A DNA stretch of 64,000 bases from DASSNU01 sp035701265 (GTDB lineage: Bacteria; Gemmatimonadota; Gemmatimonadetes; Gemmatimonadales; Gemmatimonadaceae): NCBI GenBank assembly GCA_035701265.1, contig DASSNU010000007.1, positions 62,001 to 126,000 on the forward strand. Direction: 5' to 3'. Numbering within the stretch: the first letter of the stretch is position 1; every line of letters begins with the position of its first letter. Of this stretch, positions 35,169 to 44,012 are shown piece after piece. A program made the translations under genes and the position numbers. The notes below the pieces were generated by a model. It was not told where the DNA came from. It made no database searches and saw nothing but the letters and a program-made list of their open reading frames with translations.

Positions 35169-36559
35169 CGCCGAGCACGGCTGGAGAACACGTCATGGCG
35201 CGCCGGCCGGCAGCCGGCCCGCCGCGCCCCTATCACTTTCCGCGGTTCGGACGGCGGCGTCTCACCAACGGACTGCAGCTCATCGTCGCGCCCGTGCATG
35301 AACTGCCGGTGGTGACGGTCATGGCGGTGGTGGAGGCGGGCGCGGGCACCGAGCGCGTGGAGCAGGCCGGTGTGGCGGCGCTCACCGTGCGGGCGTTGCT
35401 CGAGGGAACACGCCACCGAGATGCCGACGCCCTTGCCGATGCGCTCGAAAGTCTGGGCACGTCGCTCGACGTGGATGTGGATTGGGATACCGCCATCGTG
35501 GACCTCACGGTGCTTCCCGGCCGCCTGGAAGCGGCGCTGCAACTTCTAGGGGAGGTGGTGCTCGAGCCTGCCTTTCCAACCCGGAGCGTGGAGCGCCTCA
35601 AGGCGGAGCGGCTGGCCGAGCTGCTGCAGCTTCGTACCGAACCTCGCGGACTGGCGACCGAAACGTTCGAGCGACTGCTCTATGTATCCGGCTCACGCTA
35701 CGGTGAGCCGCAGCACGGGAGTGCGGACAGCGTAGTGCGTCTCACCGTGCAGGACCTGCGGAGATTTCACGAGACGCGCTTCCAGCCGGGCGGAATGACG
35801 CTGGTCGTAGTGGGAGACACGACGGTGGACGAAGCGGAGCGTCTGACGCGTGGAATCTTCGGTGCACGTGCGGCAGGGGTCCCGCCGCTGGTGCAGGTGA
35901 GTGACGCTCCCGCCTCTACCGCGCGGCAGGTTCATCTGGTTCGGAAAGATGATGCGGTGCAGTCGGAGCTGCGCATCGGACACGTCGGGTTGCCGCGCCG
36001 ATCGCCCGAATATTTTCCCGTCGTCGTGATGAACGCCATTCTGGGCGGGCTGTTCTCATCGCGCATCAACCTCAATCTGCGCGAGCGGCATGGCTACACC
36101 TACGGCGCCTTCTCCTCCTTCGATTGGCGCCGCCATGCGGGGCCCTTCGTCGTCTCCACCGCGGTGCAATCAGAAGTCACAGGCGCGGCCATCGCCGAAG
36201 TCATCGCCGAGATCGAGCGGATGCGTGCCGAGGAAGTTTCGGACGAAGAGCTCTCGTTGGCGACGAGCTATCTCGGTGGCGTCTTCCCCATCCGCTACGA
36301 GACGACGGCCGCCATCGCGCGCGGCCTGGCGGCGATGATGGTGTACGATCTTCCTCCCGACTACTTCGACAGGTATCGCGATCACATTGCCAGCGTCTCG
36401 ACAGCCGACGTGCATCGCGTGGCACGGGAGACGTTACGGCCGGAGATGCTGCAGATCGTGATCGTGGGGGACGCCGGCGTGGTCACTCCGCAGCTGGCCG
36501 AGCAGCGGCTGAGCGCTCCTCTCCTCTACGATACTGAAGGCCGCCCCATTTCCGGTTGA
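35165..36559 (+). CDS. M16 peptidase-like protein, non-catalytic subunit
   Basis: A 464-residue partner of the previous gene. It has the M16 fold (NGLQLIVAPVHELPVVTVMAVVEAGAG) but the zinc motif is lost: where HxxEH is expected the sequence reads VAALTVRALLEGTRH. The substrate-binding Arg/Tyr pair is kept (RINLNLRERHGYTYGAFSSF). Paired active and inactive M16 proteins are a well-known heterodimer arrangement. The start ATG overlaps the preceding stop. A short hairpin (CGGGC-GTGA-GCCCG, near 36568) follows the stop. Confidence 0.9.
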   Translation: MTPSTAGEHVMARRPAAGPPRPYHFPRFGRRRLTNGLQLIVAPVHELPVVTVMAVVEAGAGTERVEQAGVAALTVRALLEGTRHRDADALADALESLGTSLDVDVDWDTAIVDLTVLPGRLEAALQLLGEVVLEPAFPTRSVERLKAERLAELLQLRTEPRGLATETFERLLYVSGSRYGEPQHGSADSVVRLTVQDLRRFHETRFQPGGMTLVVVGDTTVDEAERLTRGIFGARAAGVPPLVQVSDAPASTARQVHLVRKDDAVQSELRIGHVGLPRRSPEYFPVVVMNAILGGLFSSRINLNLRERHGYTYGAFSSFDWRRHAGPFVVSTAVQSEVTGAAIAEVIAEIERMRAEEVSDEELSLATSYLGGVFPIRYETTAAIARGLAAMMVYDLPPDYFDRYRDHIASVSTADVHRVARETLRPEMLQIVIVGDAGVVTPQLAEQRLSAPLLYDTEGRPISG

Positions 36560-36697
36560 GCGAGTCGGGCGTGAGCCCGCGCACAGACTGGACTTCACCG
36601 GTACGCCAATACTTCGTCGCGGCGTCTGCTGCGTGCACACGTGCGGCAACGCGGATGTGCATGCCGGCCGCGGCCGGACGTCTCATCGGAGAAAGGA

Positions 36698-37252
36698 ATG
36701 GAAAGCCAGACTGGGAAGGTGGGGAGCCGCCGAATCTACACGGGGCGCGTGCTCAATCTGGATGTGGATCGGGTGCGCTTTCCGGATGGATCGATCGGCG
36801 AGTTGGAGATGATCCGGCATCCGGGCGCCAGCGCGGTGATCCCCTTCCTGAGCGATCCGCAGGGGGAGGACCCTCAACTCTTGCTGATCAAGCAGTACCG
36901 GTACGCGGCCGAGCAGTTCCTGTACGAAATCCCGGCCGGGCGGCTCGACCCCGGCGAATCTCCGGAAGAGTGCGCACGCCGGGAGCTCCTGGAGGAAACC
37001 GGATGCACCCCTGAGAGCGTAGACCATCTGTACACCCTGTACACGACACCCGGCTTCACGGACGAGAAGATTCACCTCTTCCTGGCCGTGGGGCTCACGC
37101 GAGGCGAGGCCAGGCGCGAGGCGGATGAGTTTCTCGAGGTCGAGACGGTGCCTCTTTCGCGGGCGCTCGAGATGATTCGGGTGGGGGAGATCAGGGATGC
37201 CAAGACGGCGCTGGGCATCCTGTACGCGGCAGGCTTCCGCGCGGGACGATGA
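36698..37252 (+). CDS. Nudix hydrolase, ADP-ribose pyrophosphatase type
   Basis: A 184-residue cytoplasmic hydrolase. The Nudix box GRLDPGESPEECARRELLEETG (GX5EX7REUXEEXGU) is complete, followed by LYTLYTTPGFTDEKIHLFLA, whose PGFTDE matches ADP-ribose/nucleoside-diphosphate-sugar pyrophosphatases (NudF type). The ATG at 36698 is set by GAAAGGA directly upstream. It follows the M16 pair by 138 bases. Confidence 0.9.
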   Translation: MESQTGKVGSRRIYTGRVLNLDVDRVRFPDGSIGELEMIRHPGASAVIPFLSDPQGEDPQLLLIKQYRYAAEQFLYEIPAGRLDPGESPEECARRELLEETGCTPESVDHLYTLYTTPGFTDEKIHLFLAVGLTRGEARREADEFLEVETVPLSRALEMIRVGEIRDAKTALGILYAAGFRAGR

Positions 37253-37321
37253 AGATGAGTGAGGATGGATGCCGGGCAACGAGCACCAGGCTGGAGTGTC
37301 TAACCGAAACGCACACCCAAC

Positions 37322-37361
37322 GTCCACAGGCGTGGACATTTCGGCCAATATTCGGTATATT
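37322..37361 (+). promoter_or_regulatory. Sigma-70-type promoter with operator-like palindrome upstream of the ECF sigma gene
   Basis: TGGACA (37333-37338), 17-base spacer, TATATT (37356-37361). A perfect palindrome GTCCAC-AGGC-GTGGAC (37322-37337) overlaps the -35. The leader to the sigma factor ATG would be about 170 bases. Confidence 0.65.
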
Positions 37362-37538
37362 TCTCGGCCAGGGATAACCGTGTAACTCTTTGCATTGCAG
37401 ATGGTTGTGTTGGTGGACCTGGGGTTGGACGGCACGGTACGGGCCGTGCTTTTGGAGGGAGTGACCGCGCAGAGAGGAGGACGCTGACCACGACTCTGTC
37501 TCGTCGGAACAGGTACCCTATCGTTGGGGGAAAGGACA

Positions 37539-38177
37539 ATGGCTGACGCCGCGCTGAAGCATGCAGTGCCGTCGGCGGGGGTGGCCGTCCGTGAACGGCT
37601 GCACGCCCTGGAAGATGCCGATGTAGTGGCGGAGTTTCTCACGGGGGAGGAGCGCGCCTTTCAGGAGTTGGTGACCCGCTACCAGGCGCGTCTCCTGAAC
37701 TTCGTCTACCGCACGATCGGTGACCGGGAGCGCTCGGAGGATCTCGTTCAAGAGGTCTTCATCCGCGTGTACCGACACCTGCACCGGTTCGACCAGTCGA
37801 AGAAGTTCTCGACGTGGATCTACACCATCGCCTCGAATCTGGCCAAGAACGAGCTGCGGAATCGCTCTCGCAACCCGCTGGTCTTCTTCCAGGCGATCAA
37901 GCGGAACTGGCAGGACGAGGAACGTCCTCTGCAATTCGAGGATTCGTCCATGCGTCCGGACGACCTGTACCGGAAGCGTCACCTGCGAGAGCTGGTGGAA
38001 CGTTCGGTGGCCCGGCTTCCGGAGCATCACCGCCAGGTGTTCGTCCTCCGCGAGTTGGAGGGGAAGTCGTATGAGGAGATTGCCGAGATCACCGGATGCA
38101 ACCTCGGCACGGTGAAGTCGCGGTTGAACCGCGCACGCAATTCATTCGCTGCGATCATCGAGCCCGGGTTGGCGTGA
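37539..38177 (+). CDS. ECF-family RNA polymerase sigma factor
   Basis: A 212-residue sigma-70 family protein with regions 2 and 4 only. Region 2 contains QELVTRYQARLLNFVYRTIGD and SEDLVQEVFIRVYRHLHRF (2.4 near KFSTWIYTIASNLAKNELRN). Region 4 contains LPEHHRQVFVLRELEGKSYEEIAEI and GTVKSRLNRAR. An N-terminal extension of about 30 residues precedes region 2. GGGGGAAAGGA lies just before the ATG at 37539. The anti-sigma gene follows after 278 bases, separated by a strong hairpin. The cognate promoters are unknown. Confidence 0.93.
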   Translation: MADAALKHAVPSAGVAVRERLHALEDADVVAEFLTGEERAFQELVTRYQARLLNFVYRTIGDRERSEDLVQEVFIRVYRHLHRFDQSKKFSTWIYTIASNLAKNELRNRSRNPLVFFQAIKRNWQDEERPLQFEDSSMRPDDLYRKRHLRELVERSVARLPEHHRQVFVLRELEGKSYEEIAEITGCNLGTVKSRLNRARNSFAAIIEPGLA

Positions 38178-38216
38178 TGCGCCGGTGAGGCACCGCGAAG
38201 TGAAGTGAGGGGGAGC

Positions 38217-38255
38217 GCAAACGCGCGGCGGGACGTTGTCCCGCCGCGCGTTTGC
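38217..38255 (+). terminator. Strong hairpin between sigma and anti-sigma genes
   Basis: An 18-base arm (38217-38234, beginning GCAAACGCGCGG) pairs perfectly with 38238-38255 (ending CGCGCGTTTGC) across a 3-base loop, 40 bases after the sigma stop. The tail (ATCAAG) is not U-rich. Confidence 0.7.
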
Positions 38256-38455
38256 ATCAAGCCACGATGGAGAACGGTGCCTCGTCGGCGCGTGCCTCGC
38301 CGGCGCGCGGTCCGGTGGCGTCACCATTCTTGCATGCAGGGCTGGCACATTGCCCGTGCGGCGCTCGCCTCTGGCGGAGGGCTCCACCGGGAGTGAGATT
38401 CCGAGCGCAGGAACCCCCATATGGCCCGCGGGTACGCATACGCGGACCCACTGGC

Positions 38456-38992
38456 ATGGAGCGCCTCAACCACATGGACTGTCGCAGGTTCAAGGACCGC
38501 CATCTCGCCTACATGGACAACACGTTGTCCGAGGCGGAGTTGGTCGAGATGGAACGGCATCGAGCGGAATGCGCAGCCTGCTCGCAGCTCGATACGTCCA
38601 TCCGCAGGGCGCTCCTGGTCTTCCGAAATCTCCCCTGTATCCAGCCGTCGCCGGACTTTACGTCGCGTCTCTCCGCCAGGATCCAGCAACTGGATCACCG
38701 CGAGACACGCCAGCCGCAACTTCGTCTGCTGAGCCCGGCCACCTTCACTGCCGTGGCTGCGAGTCTCCTCATGGTGGGCATCCTTGCGGTCGCCGGGAAC
38801 GGAGGACGCGTACCGGAAATCGCGCTCGCTCCCGTGGTCGCGACCCAGCCGGACACACCGCTCCCCCTCCTGGTCGATCACACGTTCGTCACGTCCGTCT
38901 CCTCCGGGCTTCCGGTCTGGCCGGCGGCAGTGCTGGCCGAGGAGGCGCCGCTGCACTTCATGGACGCCGAGCTTCGCTGGGAAGGGCGCTGA
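38456..38992 (+). CDS. Zinc-containing anti-sigma factor
   Basis: A 178-residue membrane protein. The N-terminal anti-sigma domain has the ZAS zinc motif HxxxCxxC (RHRAECAACSQ) near residue 40, a membrane helix (TFTAVAASLLMVGILAVAG, about 105-123) follows, and about 55 residues lie outside. It would hold the adjacent ECF sigma factor inactive until an envelope or redox signal. Two ATGs (38456 and 38474) are possible; the earlier is used. It has its own upstream region beyond a hairpin, so it may be transcribed separately or by read-through. Confidence 0.85.
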   Translation: MERLNHMDCRRFKDRHLAYMDNTLSEAELVEMERHRAECAACSQLDTSIRRALLVFRNLPCIQPSPDFTSRLSARIQQLDHRETRQPQLRLLSPATFTAVAASLLMVGILAVAGNGGRVPEIALAPVVATQPDTPLPLLVDHTFVTSVSSGLPVWPAAVLAEEAPLHFMDAELRWEGR

Positions 38993-39081
38993 CGCTCTAC
39001 CCAGACCCTCCCGAGCGCAACGCCGGGAGCGTCCGCACGTAGCTCTCGCCCGTCCTTTCTTCCGCCACTATTCTTCCTTCC

Positions 39082-40230
39082 ATGGCGTCCACGGGCGAGC
39101 GGGCATTCTGGCGGTCCATCCAGCAGCGAGCATTCCAGCCCGTCTACTATCTCCATGGCGAGGACGACTTTCTGAAAGCGCAGGCGCTGCGTCAGCTGAT
39201 CGCGGCCGCCGTGGATGAGGGAACACGGGACTTCAACCTCGACAATGTGGATGCCGAGCGCGCCGATGCTGCCACGCTCGGTAGCCTGCTCGGCACGCCG
39301 CCCATGATGGCAGAGCGGCGCGTGGTGGTGGTGCGGAACGTGGGTGGCCTCAAGAAGGAGGCGCACCGGGCGGTGGAGCGCTACGTGCGCGAGCAAGCAT
39401 CGAGCGTATCGGATGTGGTGCTCGTTCTGGTAAGCGCTGGCGGGGAGAAGGCCAAAGCCGATGCATCCTTCGTGACGGACGCCGTGTGCGCCGTGGAGTT
39501 CCTCCCGCTCGAGGGGCACCGCATTCCGAAGTGGATCCAGCATCACGTCGCGACCGAGCTGGGCGCGACCATCACCGACGGCGCGGCCGCGTTGCTGCAG
39601 CAGGCGGTGGGCGATGACGTTCCGGAGCTCGCTGCGGAGCTGGACAAACTGGCGAGCTACACCGGCGGTGCGATCGACGAAGAAGCGGTCACCGCCGTCG
39701 TTGGCGTACGCCGTGGCGAGACGCTGGGAGATTTTCTGGATCGCGTCGCGGCGCGCAATTCCTCGGCCGCGCTCGAGCTTCTCTCGCACGTGCTCCAGCA
39801 ACCGAAGACCACCGCGGTGTCGATCGTCATGGCGCTCACGACGCAGACACTCGCACTCGCATGGGCGCAGGCGCGACTGGCAACAGGGTTCTCCGTTGCT
39901 CGGCTCGAGCAGGAGCTGTTCGGTCTCCTGAAGAGCTCTGGCGGCGCGTTCACCGGCCGTCCATGGGGGGAGGCGGTGCGATGCTGGGCGCGCTACGCCT
40001 CTGCGTGGAGCGCACCGGCGCTCGATGCTGCGGTCAACGCCCTGCTTCTCGCGGATGTCTCACTCAAGGAAACGAGGCTCTCCTCGGACGAGCAGGTCCT
40101 CACGACGCTCGTCCTCGCGCTCTGCGCGCCGACGCCGGCGGAAGGGGAACCGCATCACCGTACTCGCCGCCGCGCACACGCTGCATCGCGGCGCGTAGCC
40201 TCCGTTCGTCCTCTCCGAATGTCTTCGTAG
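39082..40230 (+). CDS. holA: DNA polymerase III delta subunit
   Basis: A 382-residue clamp-loader subunit that opens the beta clamp (dnaN in this window). PVYYLHGEDDFLKAQALRQL at the N-terminus and the helix-rich lid (DDVPELAAELDKLASYTGG) are typical of HolA. The C-terminal 35 residues are Arg- and His-rich and unlike the family, possibly a tail with no function. A TATTCT element (39069-39074) ends seven bases before the ATG, so the message may be leaderless. A SPOR-protein gene and mutS follow on the same strand. Confidence 0.88.
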   Translation: MASTGERAFWRSIQQRAFQPVYYLHGEDDFLKAQALRQLIAAAVDEGTRDFNLDNVDAERADAATLGSLLGTPPMMAERRVVVVRNVGGLKKEAHRAVERYVREQASSVSDVVLVLVSAGGEKAKADASFVTDAVCAVEFLPLEGHRIPKWIQHHVATELGATITDGAAALLQQAVGDDVPELAAELDKLASYTGGAIDEEAVTAVVGVRRGETLGDFLDRVAARNSSAALELLSHVLQQPKTTAVSIVMALTTQTLALAWAQARLATGFSVARLEQELFGLLKSSGGAFTGRPWGEAVRCWARYASAWSAPALDAAVNALLLADVSLKETRLSSDEQVLTTLVLALCAPTPAEGEPHHRTRRRAHAASRRVASVRPLRMSS

Positions 40231-40232
40231 CG

Positions 40233-41231
40233 ATGCCCCGACCGATGTCACGTTTCGCCGTTCTCTCTTTCGTCGTGCTGCTTCCTGTGGCTGCCCATGC
40301 GCAGACAGCCGCCACCCCTCCCACGGACTCGATTTTCGCACGCGCGCAGCATCTGGTGGCGGAAGGGCAGGCTGATTCGGGGCGAGCGCTGGTGCAGCAG
40401 CAACTGGATGCCGCCACTCCCGGGACGGCAAAGTACGTGGAGGCGCTCTACTGGCACGGTGTCCTGGCCGCGACGGCGGCGGATGCCGAGCGCGATTATC
40501 GGCGCATCATCGTGGAGTACCCGCTGTCGCCCCGCATGGACGATGCACTCATGTCGCTGGCGCAGCTCGAGATGGCGCGTGGGGATCAGCAGCAAGCGCT
40601 CGACCATCTGGCGCGTCTGGTGCGGGAGCATCCCTCCAGCCCTGCGCGTGCGCGGGCCACGTACTGGATGGCGCGCGCGCTCTTCGACGAGGGCGATCTG
40701 CCGCGCGGGTGCGCGCGGTTGGCGGACGCGGGGCGGCACGTTACCGCAGCGGACGTGGAGCTGCGCAATCGCATCGACTACTACGGTCAGCGCTGCCTCG
40801 GCGTGGATACGACCGGTGTCGCGGTCGTCGCAGCAGACACACCGCGTGCGAGCAGCGGCGCTGCTTCGGGGCAGCGGAGTGAGGCGATGGGGCGTGACAG
40901 CGCGCGTCCTCCCGCGCAACGGAGCACGCCGCCCGCGACACGGAACAACGCAGGCGGAGAGAGGGCATCGTCCGGATCCGCGACTGCGAATGCGGTGCAG
41001 TTCACCGTGCAGGTGGGCGCGTACGCGACGCGCACGACGGCGGCGGCAAAGCAGCATACGCTCACCGCTGCCGGCTTCGACGCGCGCGTCGTGGGTGCAG
41101 GAAAACTCTTCCGTGTGCGTGTGGGACGCTATCCGTCGCGCGCTGCGGCGCTCGACGTCGCACGGCAGCTTGTGCAGAAGAAGCTCGCCGCCGATCCGTT
41201 CGTCACCGAGGCGGAGGGACGCGGCGCATGA
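40233..41231 (+). CDS. Secreted SPOR-domain protein with TPR-like repeats
   Basis: A 332-residue periplasmic protein. The signal peptide is FAVLSFVVLLPVAAHAQ with a probable cut after AHA. The middle contains helical repeats resembling YbgF/TPR domains (EALYWHGVLAATAADAERDYRRI). A Ser/Pro/Ala-rich linker leads to a C-terminal SPOR domain (FTVQVGAYATRTTAAAK to FRVRVGRYPSRAAALDVARQL), which binds denuded septal peptidoglycan. Its start lies two bases after the holA stop. Confidence 0.83.
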   Translation: MPRPMSRFAVLSFVVLLPVAAHAQTAATPPTDSIFARAQHLVAEGQADSGRALVQQQLDAATPGTAKYVEALYWHGVLAATAADAERDYRRIIVEYPLSPRMDDALMSLAQLEMARGDQQQALDHLARLVREHPSSPARARATYWMARALFDEGDLPRGCARLADAGRHVTAADVELRNRIDYYGQRCLGVDTTGVAVVAADTPRASSGAASGQRSEAMGRDSARPPAQRSTPPATRNNAGGERASSGSATANAVQFTVQVGAYATRTTAAAKQHTLTAAGFDARVVGAGKLFRVRVGRYPSRAAALDVARQLVQKKLAADPFVTEAEGRGA

Positions 41232-41246
41232 TCGGGCAGGGCCGCC

Positions 41247-43937
41247 GTGTCTAGGGAGAGCTCCACGCCGCTCATGCAGCAGTATCGCGAGATCAAGTCG
41301 CGCCATCGCGACGCGATCCTGCTGTTCCGCATGGGCGACTTCTACGAGATGTTCTACGACGACGCCGAGACGGCCTCGCGCGTGCTCGGACTCACGCTCA
41401 CGTCGCGGAACAACGGTGGCGCGACGAACGTGCCGCTCGCCGGCGTCCCGGTGAAGGCACTCAACGAATACCTGCCGCGGCTGGTACGGCAGGGGTTTCG
41501 TGTGGCGATCTGCGAGCAGGTGGAAGATCCTCGCGTGGCCAGGGGGATCGTGCGGCGCGAGGTGGTGGAGACGATCACTCCGGGCGCCGCATTCACGGAT
41601 GATCTGCTGGACGGTGCCCGCAACAACTATCTGTGTGCCGTGCGCCAGGATGGAGAGCGCGCCGGTGTGGCGGCGGCGGACCTCTCGACGGGGGAGCTTC
41701 GCCTGATCATCGCGCCGCTCGCCGAGCTGGAACCCGTACTGGCGCGTCTGGCGCCGAGTGAAGTGCTGGTGGCAGCGGGTGACCCGACGCGATGGAAGAT
41801 GCCGGGTGTGGGGGAGGAGAACCCGCTTGTGACGGAGCGCGAAGCGTGGGAGTTCGACCCATCGCTCGCGCGCGACGAGCTGGCGCGACAGTACGGCGTG
41901 GCGTCGCTGGAGGGGTTCGGTATCGGCGCGGACGATGCGCCGGCGGTCGGCGCGACCGGCGCGTTGGTGCGCTACCTGCGCGAGCTGCAACCGGCCGGCG
42001 TGCCGCATCTCGCACGTCCGGTCGTGGAGCGCGGCGGGAGCGTGATGCCGCTGGATGAGATGACGCGCCGGAACCTCGAGTTGGTGGAATCGCTCCGTGG
42101 TGGCGGACGGGCCGGCACGCTGCTCGACGTGCTCGACCGCACGATGACGCCGATGGGAGCGCGCCTGCTGCGACACTGGCTGCTCACGCCACTCATCGAT
42201 CGCGACGCGATCGTCGAACGTCACGATGCGGTGGATGCGCTCGTGCGCGGCGTGCTCGCCCGGGAGGCGCTCCGGAGTGCGCTGGATGGCGTGCGCGATG
42301 TGGAGCGTCTGGCCGGGAAGACGGCCGCCGGGCGCGCCACGCCACGCGAAGTGCGCGCACTGGGCGCGTCGCTCGAGCGACTGCCGCAGGTTCACCGCGC
42401 GGTGTCCGACGCATCCGACGCCGTCGCTGGCGCGCGGCCGGCCGAGCTGCTGCGCGCCATTCTGGACGGGTGGGACGACGCGTCCGACTTGGCGTCCGCC
42501 ATTGCCGCCACGCTCGTGGACGACCCTGCGGCGGTGGTGGGAGATGGACCGGTGATCCGCACGGGGGTGGATGCGGAGCTGGATGAGCTGCGGTCGCTGG
42601 AGCAGGGAGGGAAGGACGCGATCGCGCGCATCCAGGCCGCGGAGCGCGAGCGCACCGGCATCGCGTCGCTCAAGGTGGGCTACAACAGGGTCTTCGGATA
42701 TTACATCGAGGTGACGCACGCGAACCGCCGTCTGGTGCCGCCGGATTATGAGCGGCGGCAGACGCTGACCGGGGCGGAGCGATACGTCACCCCCGAGCTC
42801 AAGGCGTACGAAGAGCGCGTGCTCTCGGCGGCGGAGCGGATCATCGAGCGGGAGCGCGCGCTGTTCGAGGAGCTGCGCGCGCGCGTGGGCGGAGCGGCGG
42901 CGATCCCGCGATTGCAGGGGATTGCCGGCGTGCTGGCCCGGTTGGATGTGCTCGCTGCGCTGGCGGACGTTGCGGTGCGCGAGAGCTACGTGCGTCCCGA
43001 GATGACAACCGACTTCACGCTGGAGATCGGCGGCGGACGGCATCCGGTGGTGGAGCGGATGATGCCGCGCGAGTCGTTCATCCCGAACGATGTGACGCTG
43101 GTGGAGGATGCACGGATGGTCATCCTCACCGGCCCGAACATGGCGGGGAAATCGACCATTCTGCGGCAGGTGGGGCTCATCGTGCTCCTGGCGCAGATGG
43201 GGAGCTTCGTGCCGGCGGCGTGGGCGCGCATCGGTGTGGTGGACCGCGTGTTCACACGTGTGGGCGCGAGCGACAATCTGGTGCGCGGGCAGTCGACGTT
43301 CATGGTGGAGATGTCGGAGACGAGCGCGATCCTGCACACCGCCACCCGGCACAGCCTGGTGCTGCTGGATGAGATCGGCCGCGGAACGTCCACGTACGAC
43401 GGCGTGTCGATCGCCTGGGCGGTGAGCGAGTACCTGCACGAGCGGATCGGGTGCAAGGCGATCTTCGCCACGCACTATCACGAGCTGACGCAACTGGTGG
43501 AGGAATTCGTAGCAATTCGCAACTATAACGTGGCCGTCCGCGAAGTGGGCGAGGAGGTGCTCTTCCTGCACCGGTTGCTGCCGGGTGGAGCGGACCGGTC
43601 GTACGGGATCGAGGTGGGCCGGCTGGCCGGGTTGCCGGCGGCGGTGCTCGGCCGGGCGCGCGAGGTGCTGCATTCGCTGGAGGGACGTCCTCCGCACGGC
43701 CACGTTCCGGGCGGCGCTCTGCCGCGTGCCGGCGTGGCGGCGGTCGCCACACCCGCGCCAGGCGAGCAACTGGCGCTCTTCGCGGCGGCACCGGATCCGA
43801 TAGTCGAGCGGCTGCGCTCGGTGGACGTGAACGCGCTCACACCGCTGCAGGCGATGGCGTTGCTCGACGAGCTCGTCCGGCAGGCGCGTGCGGGACGCGG
43901 CGATGCGGGCAGCGGGGGAGACGCCGGCACCTCCTGA
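41247..43937 (+). CDS. mutS: DNA mismatch repair protein MutS
   Basis: An 896-residue MutS. The mismatch-recognition GDFYEMF (Phe32 and Glu34 of FxE) is in domain I, the connector and clamp domains follow, and the ATPase has Walker A GPNMAGKST near 628, then STFMVEMSETSAIL and LDEIGRGTSTYDG, and the conserved ATHYHEL. The C-terminus ends with an Arg/Ala-rich helix and a region able to bind the beta clamp (EQLALFAAAP). The GTG at 41247 is the family-like start. Codons at 43503-43518 form an unusually AT-rich patch. Confidence 0.96.
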   Translation: MSRESSTPLMQQYREIKSRHRDAILLFRMGDFYEMFYDDAETASRVLGLTLTSRNNGGATNVPLAGVPVKALNEYLPRLVRQGFRVAICEQVEDPRVARGIVRREVVETITPGAAFTDDLLDGARNNYLCAVRQDGERAGVAAADLSTGELRLIIAPLAELEPVLARLAPSEVLVAAGDPTRWKMPGVGEENPLVTEREAWEFDPSLARDELARQYGVASLEGFGIGADDAPAVGATGALVRYLRELQPAGVPHLARPVVERGGSVMPLDEMTRRNLELVESLRGGGRAGTLLDVLDRTMTPMGARLLRHWLLTPLIDRDAIVERHDAVDALVRGVLAREALRSALDGVRDVERLAGKTAAGRATPREVRALGASLERLPQVHRAVSDASDAVAGARPAELLRAILDGWDDASDLASAIAATLVDDPAAVVGDGPVIRTGVDAELDELRSLEQGGKDAIARIQAAERERTGIASLKVGYNRVFGYYIEVTHANRRLVPPDYERRQTLTGAERYVTPELKAYEERVLSAAERIIERERALFEELRARVGGAAAIPRLQGIAGVLARLDVLAALADVAVRESYVRPEMTTDFTLEIGGGRHPVVERMMPRESFIPNDVTLVEDARMVILTGPNMAGKSTILRQVGLIVLLAQMGSFVPAAWARIGVVDRVFTRVGASDNLVRGQSTFMVEMSETSAILHTATRHSLVLLDEIGRGTSTYDGVSIAWAVSEYLHERIGCKAIFATHYHELTQLVEEFVAIRNYNVAVREVGEEVLFLHRLLPGGADRSYGIEVGRLAGLPAAVLGRAREVLHSLEGRPPHGHVPGGALPRAGVAAVATPAPGEQLALFAAAPDPIVERLRSVDVNALTPLQAMALLDELVRQARAGRGDAGSGGDAGTS

Positions 43938-44012
43938 TCGTGATTCTGCAGATGCGGCCCGTCCAGAAAGAGTACACTCCCCGGATGGGCCACATTTATT
44001 GTCATATTGCTA

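Noticed and set aside
37506..37528. ECF-type promoter GGAAC...GTT upstream of the sigma gene
   Set aside because: The spacing between GGAAC and the GTT is too short (about 12 bases) and a good sigma-70-type promoter is present further upstream.
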